Source: an uncultured Oscillospiraceae bacterium (GTDB lineage: Bacteria > Bacillota > Clostridia > Oscillospirales > Acutalibacteraceae). From it: a stretch of 5,845 nt of DNA. Below the pieces are notes generated by a model. That model saw only the letters and a program-made list of their open reading frames with translations. It did not search any database and was not told the DNA's origin. The stretch covers positions 1 to 5,845 of the forward strand of contig URRG01000162.1 of NCBI GenBank assembly GCA_900550095.1, read 5' to 3'. Positions 1 through 5,845 of this stretch are shown here, one piece after another. Within the stretch, counting starts at the first letter, position 1. Each line of letters opens with the position of its first letter. Made by a program: the position numbers and the translations under genes.

Positions 1-9
1 CATCACCCT

Positions 10-42
10 AAAGGGCGGAAGCTGAATGCTTCCGCCCTTTTT
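10..42 (+). terminator. Intrinsic terminator hairpin at the left edge, probably serving converging genes
   Basis: A perfect 13-bp inverted repeat (10-22 with 28-40) encloses a 5-nt loop (TGAAT). On the plus strand the stem runs into TTTTT (38-42), the usual form of a rho-independent terminator for a plus-strand gene ending left of the window. On the minus strand the tail is only TTTA, so termination of the DAHP synthase transcript, whose stop codon lies about 60 nt away, would be weaker. I infer a shared terminator between convergent units; the plus-strand gene itself is not visible. Confidence 0.8.
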
Positions 43-102
43 CCTCCTTTCCGGCAGGGCCCGTTCCCCTTTTTACAAAAGACGAACAGCCTTACAGAAA
101 AA

Positions 103-1134
103 TCAGCACTGCTCTGCAATCTTATACAGCAGCCTTTCCGTATCCTCCCAGCCCAGACAGGGATCCGTAATGGATTTCCCATATACGCGTTCTGTGCAGA
201 TAGGCTGGTTCCCCTCTACCAGATAGCTTTCGATCATAACGCCTTTAATGAGCTTTTTCAGTTCCGGATTGTAATTGCGGCTGTGGAGCACCTCGCTGAC
301 GATCCGGATCTGTTCTTTGAATTTCTTATCGGAATTCGAGTGGTTCACATCCACGATAGCCGCCGGATTTTTCAGCTCCCGTTTCTGGTACATCTCCAGG
401 AGACGAATCAAATCCTCGTAATGGTAATTGGGAATGCATGTGCCGTATTTATCCACGCCTCCACGGAGGATCACATGGGCCAGGTCGTTCCCTTCCGTCG
501 ATACATCGCACCCCCGATATAAAAACCGATGAGCAGACTGTGCCGCCTGCACCGAATTCAGCATCACAGAGAAATCGCCGCTGGTGGGATTTTTCATTCC
601 CACCGGGATATCCATACCGCTGGCCGTCAGGCGATGCTGTTGGTTTTCTACAGAACGGGCTCCCACGGCTTCATAGGAGAGAAGATCGTCCAGATAGCTG
701 CGGTTTTCCGGGTAGAGCATCTCATCCGCCGCTGTAAGGCCGCTTTCCTCGATGGCCCGAATATGCATCTTCCGTATGGCTATGATGCCGTTTAGCAGAT
801 CCGGCGCTTTATCGGGACTGGGCTGGTGGAGCATCCCCTTATAGCCTTCTCCTGTAGTTCTCGGTTTATTGGTATAGATCCGGGGAATAAGCATGAGCTT
901 TTCTGCAAAACGATCCTTGAGCTTTCCCAAACGGGATACGTATTCACAGACAGCATCCTCGCTGTCGGCAGAACACGGCCCCACTATAACGACAAATTTA
1001 TCCAGTTTGCCGGTAAAAATATCCCGCAGCTCCCTATCCCGCTCCTGCTTCAAGGCAGCTACCGCCCGGGACAATGGATATGCTTTTTTTAAGTCGGCCG
1101 GAGCCGGCAGCTGATGGCGTATATGCATGGGCAT
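103..1134 (-). CDS. aroF: 3-deoxy-7-phosphoheptulonate (DAHP) synthase, class I AroF/G/H type
   Basis: Condenses phosphoenolpyruvate with erythrose 4-phosphate to DAHP, the committed cytoplasmic step of aromatic amino acid and chorismate synthesis. The 343 residues cover the whole family length (E. coli AroG has 350). Visible landmarks are VGPCS with Cys54, KPRTT at 90-94, GAR at 158-160, VGMKN with Lys181, ILRGG near 222-226, DVNHSNS with His265, GVMIES with Glu302 and SITDPCLGWED with Asp324. Cys54, His265, Glu302 and Asp324 align with the metal ligands of AroG, and Lys181 with its Lys186, so the enzyme should be active. The ATG at 1134 is preceded by AGGAG (1144-1148) at 9 nt; a second ATG two codons in is less well placed. 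It forms a single-gene unit with its own promoter. Residues aligned to the AroG phenylalanine pocket differ (see findings), so feedback specificity is open. The family call is firm; the isozyme letter is only a label. Confidence 0.96.
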   Translation of the reverse strand: MPMHIRHQLPAPADLKKAYPLSRAVAALKQERDRELRDIFTGKLDKFVVIVGPCSADSEDAVCEYVSRLGKLKDRFAEKLMLIPRIYTNKPRTTGEGYKGMLHQPSPDKAPDLLNGIIAIRKMHIRAIEESGLTAADEMLYPENRSYLDDLLSYEAVGARSVENQQHRLTASGMDIPVGMKNPTSGDFSVMLNSVQAAQSAHRFLYRGCDVSTEGNDLAHVILRGGVDKYGTCIPNYHYEDLIRLLEMYQKRELKNPAAIVDVNHSNSDKKFKEQIRIVSEVLHSRNYNPELKKLIKGVMIESYLVEGNQPICTERVYGKSITDPCLGWEDTERLLYKIAEQC

Positions 1135-1153
1135 TGTAAACGTCTCCTGTTCC

Positions 1154-1202
1154 GATTCTTCCTTCCATACCTTTTTCCCGCAGATATGAAACGGAAAGAA
1201 TC
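1154..1202 (-). promoter_or_regulatory. Possible leader-RNA hairpin upstream of the DAHP synthase gene
   Basis: In the roughly 80-nt leader, minus-strand bases 1202-1194 can pair with 1162-1154 (9 bp, one G-U). After small bulges about 8 further pairs are possible toward a purine-rich loop of about 11 nt. The structure ends only about 5 nt before the AGGAG ribosome binding site and has no T-run after it, so it is not a terminator. It could influence translation start or mRNA stability. No leader peptide rich in aromatic codons and no T-box specifier region is evident. Pairing was judged by eye; no folding energy was computed. Confidence 0.3.
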
Positions 1203-1219
1203 TTTATACTCTCTTTCTT

Positions 1220-1248
1220 ATTATAATAGAAAGGGTGTATAAGCGCAA
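1220..1248 (-). promoter_or_regulatory. Sigma-A type promoter of the DAHP synthase gene
   Basis: On the minus strand, TTGCGC (1248-1243, three of six consensus bases) is followed after exactly 17 nt by a perfect TATAAT (1225-1220). Transcription would begin near 1213, giving a leader of about 80 nt. The -35 box lies about 10 nt beyond the hairpin that ends the preceding gene, which suits an independent unit. The -35 is weak, so the promoter may be moderate or aided by a regulator; no clear operator repeat is seen. Confidence 0.7.
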
Positions 1249-1249
1249 T

Positions 1250-1294
1250 ATGCAAAGAAACCGCCTTCTTCCGTGAAAACGGGAAAAGCGGTTT
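1250..1294 (-). terminator. Hairpin terminator after the XpaC-like gene
   Basis: About 38 nt past the stop codon of the XpaC-like gene, minus-strand bases 1294-1288 (AAACCGC) pair with 1264-1258 (GCGGTTT). The inner stem is imperfect and C/T against G/A rich. The tail reads TTTCTTTG, a broken T-run, so termination is likely but probably not complete. Some transcripts might read through into the DAHP synthase gene. Confidence 0.6.
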
Positions 1295-1331
1295 CTGTAC
1301 GCAAAAATAAAACACCGGCAGGGACCTGCGT

Positions 1332-2228
1332 CTACACTTTTGCCCTGCAACTGGAAATATGAAACTCCTGAAGCAAGCCGTCCCCCGCAAGCTTATTTTC
1401 CATGACGGTCATCTCCGCTGACAATTTCAGATCTCCCGGCTCCTGCATGGAAGCCCACAGGCTTTTCAGTCCGCTTCTGACATCGAACAAAGCGCTCTTG
1501 ATATGGAAGAACAGCTCTTCCTGTTCCTTTGTCCGGGCAGTCTCCTGCTCCAGCTCTGCATATCTATTGAGCAGCCGTACGGAAGCCGGAAGATACAAAA
1601 GCGAAAACTTTTGCAGCACAGCCGCCTTTTCCGGACATCTTTCCCTCTCGCGATAAATCGACACCACCAACTGCTCCATCTCTCCAGCGGCGGCGGCTAT
1701 CTCTCTATCTTGGATTCTGCGGGCCGCATCCTCCAGCTTCCAATCGTAATTGATAAAATCCGCTGTAAGAGCTTCCTTTTCTTTCTTTAGTTCCCGGGGA
1801 GTAAAAGAAACCGTTTTTTTCTTCGGCTCCCTCCTGCATTCCTTGTTTCTGCGGGCAATGGCCGCGCAGCCAAATATAAGAATACAGAATACGGCTATAA
1901 ACAGGGCGCAAAGAGCTGTCCGGGCATTTCCCGCTGCACCCCCGCACAGAAGCAGCAGGCTCCAAAGAAACGGCAGAGCTGCCAGAACCGGATTAGTTAT
2001 TCTCTCCTTCTCCCGGCTCCGATACAGAAGATAGCAGCCATAGACCACGCCATACAAAATGGCGGTCACAGCTGCCATAGCCAAAAGCTCAGGCTGGGTC
2101 TCGGAATAAGCGCCTCTGTCCATTCGCCAGATACGGATCACGCATATGAAGCTGTAGGCCAGATCCGCAAGGGCAAAAAGCCCCATTCCCGCTAAGGGCC
2201 AGTTTATCGGTTTTGTACGCTCCCTCAT
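1332..2228 (-). CDS. Membrane protein with C-terminal XpaC-like domain (5-bromo-4-chloroindolyl phosphate hydrolysis family)
   Basis: A 298-residue protein with four hydrophobic segments at about 11-32, 47-68, 80-98 and 103-124. A strongly basic linker follows (about 125-152), then a helical, charged domain (about 155-290) expected in the cytoplasm. The stretch around 209-227, with LLYLPASVRLLNRYAELE, and the ending AEMTVMENKLAGDGL match my memory of the XpaC family (Pfam Halogen_Hydrol), in which a conserved YLP...LL.KYAEL helix and a D/E-rich end recur. The molecular function of that family is not established; the name comes from an indolyl-phosphate hydrolysis phenotype in Bacillus. XpaC proteins often sit beside a TelA-type toxic-anion resistance gene, but none is in this window. 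The ATG at 2228 follows AGGAG (2240-2244) at 11 nt, slightly long. The gene has its own promoter and terminator. The family call is fairly confident; no activity can be stated. Confidence 0.8.
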   Translation of the reverse strand: MRERTKPINWPLAGMGLFALADLAYSFICVIRIWRMDRGAYSETQPELLAMAAVTAILYGVVYGCYLLYRSREKERITNPVLAALPFLWSLLLLCGGAAGNARTALCALFIAVFCILIFGCAAIARRNKECRREPKKKTVSFTPRELKKEKEALTADFINYDWKLEDAARRIQDREIAAAAGEMEQLVVSIYRERERCPEKAAVLQKFSLLYLPASVRLLNRYAELEQETARTKEQEELFFHIKSALFDVRSGLKSLWASMQEPGDLKLSAEMTVMENKLAGDGLLQEFHISSCRAKV

Positions 2229-2269
2229 GCCTCAGCACACTCCTTCCTTCTCCATCCGTTTATAGGTTC

Positions 2270-2298
2270 AGTATAGCAGAGGACAATTCGATTTTCAA
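2270..2298 (-). promoter_or_regulatory. Strong sigma-A promoter of the XpaC-like gene
   Basis: On the minus strand, TTGAAA (2298-2293, five of six) and TATACT (2275-2270, five of six) are separated by exactly 17 nt. A TG one base before the -10 box makes an extended -10. Transcription would start near 2263, giving a short leader of about 35 nt. The promoter begins about 27 nt after the etfA terminator, so the gene is transcribed separately from the butyrate operon. Confidence 0.82.
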
Positions 2299-2324
2299 CG
2301 TATGGGGTGTAAACACTTTATAAC

Positions 2325-2362
2325 AAAAAAGGCCGGAACAATTTGCTGTTCCGACCTTTTTC
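2325..2362 (-). terminator. Strong intrinsic terminator of the hbd-bcd-etfB-etfA operon
   Basis: Bases 2326-2340 and 2347-2361 form a 15-bp stem with one G-U pair and a 6-nt loop. The stem begins 17 nt after the etfA stop codon. On the minus strand it ends in a run of six T residues (2330-2325), a textbook rho-independent terminator. The plus-strand side also ends in TTTTT, so it could work in both directions, although no plus-strand gene is seen here. Confidence 0.92.
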
Positions 2363-2378
2363 AAATTGTATGCTATGA

Positions 2379-3392
2379 TCAGGCGTTACGGGCAGCCATG
2401 GCAGCCTTTACCTTCTCTGTGAAGAGAGGAAGGATCTTGGTGACGTCTCCCACAATGCCGTAATCAGCCACTTCAAAGATGGGAGCGTTCTCATCCTTAT
2501 TGATAGCGATGATCACATCTGAATCTTCCATGCCGGCAAGGTGCTGGATAGCGCCGGAGATGCCGCATGCGATATAGAGGTTCGGGCGGACAGTCTTGCC
2601 TGTCTGACCGACCTGGATGTCTTTCTCCACCCAACCCGCGTCTACGCAGGCTCTGGAAGAGCTGACCTCGCCGCCAAGGGCATCGGCCAGATCCCGGAGA
2701 AGCTGGAAGTTCTCAGGGCATCCCATTCCGCGGCCGCCGGAAACCAGGATCTTCGCATCCTGAATATCCATCTTCTCAACGACAGATTTCACGACCTCGA
2801 GAATCTCCACATTCTGATGGCCCTCAAAGTCCACTTTGAAATTCTCCACCTTGGCAGAAGCGTTCTCAACGGGCTTGATCTTCTGCATAACGCCAGGACG
2901 CACCGTAGCCATCTGAGGCCGATGCTCCGGGCAGATGATTGTAGCCATGATATTGCCGCCGAAAGCGGGACGGGTCATGCGGAACGCCTTAGTGTCCTCG
3001 GCGATCTCCAGCTTGGTGCAGTCGGCGGTAAGGCCGGTCTTCACTCTGGCGGAAACACGGGGAGCCAGGTCACGGCCAATAGCCGTCGCACCGTAAAGCA
3101 CGATCTCGGGCTTATATTCCGCAATCACTCTGTCCATCGCATGGGCATAGGGCTCAGTCGTATATACTTCCAGGGCCTTGTCGTCCACTACGATGACCCT
3201 GTCTGCACCATAGCGCGCCAGCTCAGAGCAAAGATCGGAAACATTGTACCCCAGCAGAACAGCCGTCACTTCCGTGTCAAGGCCTTTGGCCAGCTCGTTG
3301 GCCTTGCCCAGCAGCTCAAAGGAAACACCGCTGATCTTGTTATCCACCTGCTGGATAAAAACAAATACGCCTTTATAATCCTGTACATTCAT
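2379..3392 (-). CDS. etfA: Electron transfer flavoprotein subunit alpha (EtfA)
   Basis: Alpha subunit of the EtfAB heterodimer, which passes electrons to butyryl-CoA dehydrogenase. I take the ATG at 3392 (337 aa): a GGTGA ribosome binding site lies 5 nt before it, and the resulting start MNVQDYKGVFVF matches usual clostridial EtfA starts. A GTG at 3404 would add four residues but has no well-spaced site. The N-terminal half is the nucleotide-binding-like alpha/beta domain with YGATAIGRDLAPR near 100-112. The C-terminal FAD domain shows SGGRGMG at 218-224, SSSRACVDAGW at 244-254, GQTGKTVRP at 262-270, then the family signature LYIACGISGAIQHLAGM at 272-288, NKDENAPIF at 298-306 and ADYGIVGD at 309-316. 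All expected FAD-contacting motifs are present and the length is normal. It follows etfB by 20 nt and is the last gene before a strong terminator. Confidence 0.96.
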   Translation of the reverse strand: MNVQDYKGVFVFIQQVDNKISGVSFELLGKANELAKGLDTEVTAVLLGYNVSDLCSELARYGADRVIVVDDKALEVYTTEPYAHAMDRVIAEYKPEIVLYGATAIGRDLAPRVSARVKTGLTADCTKLEIAEDTKAFRMTRPAFGGNIMATIICPEHRPQMATVRPGVMQKIKPVENASAKVENFKVDFEGHQNVEILEVVKSVVEKMDIQDAKILVSGGRGMGCPENFQLLRDLADALGGEVSSSRACVDAGWVEKDIQVGQTGKTVRPNLYIACGISGAIQHLAGMEDSDVIIAINKDENAPIFEVADYGIVGDVTKILPLFTEKVKAAMAARNA

Positions 3393-3397
3393 TCTGC

Positions 3398-3402
3398 TCA
3401 CC
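3398..3402 (-). promoter_or_regulatory. Ribosome binding site that decides the etfA start
   Basis: GGTGA on the minus strand is complementary to the 3' end of 16S rRNA and lies 5 nt before the ATG at 3392. It overlaps the two tandem GTG codons (3404 and 3401) that could otherwise be read as starts, which favours the ATG. Confidence 0.65.
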
Positions 3403-3412
3403 ACTTTCCACG

Positions 3413-4195
3413 TTAAATAATGAATTTCTCTTTGAGTTTTTCAAGCATATACTCGGCAGAGTCTTCAGCATCCAGCTGTACAACCGTGCCGGCAGCCTTC
3501 AGGCTCTTCGTAAATGTCTGGAAAACTCTCGTGGGTGAGCCCTTGAGACCGATGGCGGCGTCGTCCACAGTGAGATCGGCGCGGGTGATGACCTTGACTT
3601 CCTTCTCTCTGTAGGCGTCAAAAATGCCGCCGGGAGTCATGTAGCGGGGCTTGTTCAGCTCGCTCAAAGCCGTAATCAGGCAGGGCATCTTCACCTTGAT
3701 CATATGATATCTGTCTTCATACTGACGCTTGACGATAAGGCTGTCTCCCTCTACCTTCAGATCCTCCGCATAGCTGACGTTGGGCAGGCCCAGATGCTCG
3801 GCGATCTGAGGACCGACCTGAGCGGTGTCGCCATCGATAGCCTGACGGCCTGTGATAACCAGGTCGAATTCCAGGGTCTTCAGAGCGGCCGCGATCGTGG
3901 TGGATGTAGCAAGCGTATCAGCGCCGCCGAAGGCTCTGTCCGTAACCAGAATAGCCTCGTCCGCACCCATAGCCAGAGCCTCGCGCAGAGCGGTATCCGC
4001 CTGCGGAGGGCCCATGGTGATAACGGTCACATGAGCGCCGTACTGATCCTTCAGAGTAAGGGCAGCCTCCAGGCCGGCCTTGTCATCGGGGTTGATAATG
4101 CTCGGTACACCGTCTCTGATCAGAGTGCCGGTTACCGGATCGAGCTTTACTTCATTGGTGTTCGGTACCTGCTTAATGCAAACTACTATCTTCAA
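3413..4195 (-). CDS. etfB: Electron transfer flavoprotein subunit beta (EtfB)
   Basis: Beta subunit of EtfAB. In clostridia it is expected to take electrons from NADH and split them between ferredoxin and crotonyl-CoA. The 260 residues begin MKIVVCIKQVP, the standard family start, which fixes the start codon as TTG at 4195; AAGGAG is well placed upstream. Other landmarks are a phosphate-binding loop GGADTLATSTT at 90-100, GRQAIDGDTAQVGP at 116-129, and the ETF-beta signature VKMPCLITALSELNKPRYM at 168-186. The GDTAQVGP loop resembles bifurcating clostridial EtfB proteins that hold a second FAD. The human protein, which holds AMP, differs there. Assigning bifurcation is therefore inference from motif and context. 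It follows bcd by 34 nt and precedes etfA by 20 nt. Confidence 0.96.
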   Translation of the reverse strand: MKIVVCIKQVPNTNEVKLDPVTGTLIRDGVPSIINPDDKAGLEAALTLKDQYGAHVTVITMGPPQADTALREALAMGADEAILVTDRAFGGADTLATSTTIAAALKTLEFDLVITGRQAIDGDTAQVGPQIAEHLGLPNVSYAEDLKVEGDSLIVKRQYEDRYHMIKVKMPCLITALSELNKPRYMTPGGIFDAYREKEVKVITRADLTVDDAAIGLKGSPTRVFQTFTKSLKAAGTVVQLDAEDSAEYMLEKLKEKFII

Positions 4196-4204
4196 CTGTT
4201 GTCA

Positions 4205-4210
4205 CTCCTT
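4205..4210 (-). promoter_or_regulatory. Ribosome binding site supporting the TTG start of etfB
   Basis: AAGGAG on the minus strand (4210-4205) lies 9 nt before the TTG at 4195. No ATG or GTG in frame sits closer, and the protein from TTG has the exact canonical EtfB N-terminus, so the strong site fixes the unusual start codon. Confidence 0.82.
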
Positions 4211-4229
4211 TTGGCTTTACAGCTTCCCA

Positions 4230-5369
<1,140 letters not shown>

Positions 5370-5408
5370 ACCTGTTCCTCCAAATCAAAATTTACGCCAA
5401 ATCGTTTC

Positions 5409-5845
5409 TTATTTGGTGTAATCGTAGAATCCCTTGCCAGTCTTCTGGCCGAGTTTGCCAGCGCGGACCATCTTTCTGAGCAGCGGATGCGGACGGTACT
5501 TCGGATCGCCCGTCTCAGCCTGCAGAACTTCCATGATCGCCAGGCAAACGTCCAGGCCGATCAGATCGCCCAAAGCGAGCGGGCCCATCGGATGGTTTGC
5601 ACCGAGTTTCATTGCTGCATCGATGCCTGCGATATCAGATACACCTTCCATTTTGATAAATGCAGCTTCGTTAATCATTGGGATTAAGATTCTGTTAACT
5701 ACGAATCCTGCAGCTTCTTCTACCTGTACAGGTGTTTTGCCGATTTCTACGGAGATAGCTTTAATCTTTTCAACCATTTCATCTGGTGTATTAAGACCAG
5801 CGATAACTTCAATTAATTTCATAACTGGAGCTGGGTTGAAGAAAT
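5409..5845 (-). CDS. hbd: 3-hydroxybutyryl-CoA dehydrogenase, C-terminal 144 residues (5' end beyond the window)
   Basis: NAD(P)H-dependent reduction of acetoacetyl-CoA to (S)-3-hydroxybutyryl-CoA, two steps before Bcd. The reading frame is open to the right edge and begins FFNPAPVMKLIEV, which lies mid-protein in a family of about 280 residues, so the Rossmann NAD domain is missing from the window. The two bases before the first Phe codon are AT, compatible with the catalytic His (CAT). The Glu at visible position 12 and the Asn at position 50 (in GFVVNR) have the spacing of the catalytic Glu170 and Asn208 of human HAD. The ending GKLGQKTGKGFYDY is typical. The internal ATG at 5822 should not be taken as the start. 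Base composition and codon use change sharply inside the gene near 5600-5640 (see findings). It heads the visible part of the hbd-bcd-etfB-etfA run; thiolase and crotonase genes may lie further right. Confidence 0.94.
   Translation of the reverse strand, partial: FFNPAPVMKLIEVIAGLNTPDEMVEKIKAISVEIGKTPVQVEEAAGFVVNRILIPMINEAAFIKMEGVSDIAGIDAAMKLGANHPMGPLALGDLIGLDVCLAIMEVLQAETGDPKYRPHPLLRKMVRAGKLGQKTGKGFYDYTK

Noticed and set aside
26..226. A 66-codon plus-strand frame at the left edge
   Set aside because: It starts inside the terminator hairpin and then runs antisense to the DAHP synthase C-terminus; no support as a gene.
1034..1390. A 118-codon minus-strand frame spanning the intergenic region between the XpaC-like and DAHP synthase genes
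   Set aside because: It runs through the terminator and promoter of the two genes and overlaps both in another frame. Although it holds a few Phe/Tyr codons, these lie upstream of the predicted transcription start, so it is not an attenuator leader peptide.
2541..3416. A 291-codon open frame on the plus strand opposite etfA
   Set aside because: Antisense shadow of a conserved gene; low-complexity His/Leu-rich translation with no domain or convincing start signal.
5409..5822. Reading hbd as a complete 137-aa protein from the ATG at 5822
   Set aside because: The frame continues upstream with FFNPAPV, the conserved active-site segment of the full-length enzyme, so the ATG is an internal Met.

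Overview
This window looks like a piece of an anaerobic, butyrate-forming Clostridia chromosome (Bacillota, Lachnospiraceae/Oscillospiraceae-like). The evidence is the run of 3-hydroxybutyryl-CoA dehydrogenase, butyryl-CoA dehydrogenase, EtfB and EtfA, strong AGGAG-type ribosome binding sites, and compact intrinsic terminators. The genus cannot be fixed from the sequence alone. All five genes I can support lie on the minus strand, so transcription runs from right to left.

Right side (2325-5845): the end of a central-carbon operon, in transcription order hbd (5' part beyond the window edge), bcd, etfB, etfA, then a strong hairpin terminator. Gaps between genes are 20-39 nt and each gene has its own ribosome binding site. 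Hbd reduces acetoacetyl-CoA to 3-hydroxybutyryl-CoA. After dehydration by a crotonase, presumably encoded beyond the right edge, Bcd with the EtfAB flavoprotein reduces crotonyl-CoA to butyryl-CoA. In clostridia this last step is normally coupled to ferredoxin reduction by flavin-based electron bifurcation.

Middle (1258-2298): a single-gene unit with a near-consensus sigma-A promoter, a 298-aa protein with four predicted membrane segments and a cytoplasmic XpaC-like domain (the '5-bromo-4-chloroindolyl phosphate hydrolysis' family), and a hairpin terminator.

Left side (10-1248): a promoter with a perfect TATAAT, a leader of about 80 nt able to fold into an imperfect hairpin, and a complete class I DAHP synthase, the first enzyme of the shikimate pathway. 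It is followed by a hairpin at the left edge that probably also terminates a converging gene outside the window.

No stretch longer than about 200 bases lacks a gene. I see no mobile element, CRISPR array, tRNA or rRNA, and no convincing undescribed system. The most unusual signal is an abrupt change of base composition and codon use inside hbd, near 5600-5640: about 59% GC on the left and about 37% on the right. It points to either a recombination mosaic or a chimeric assembly join.
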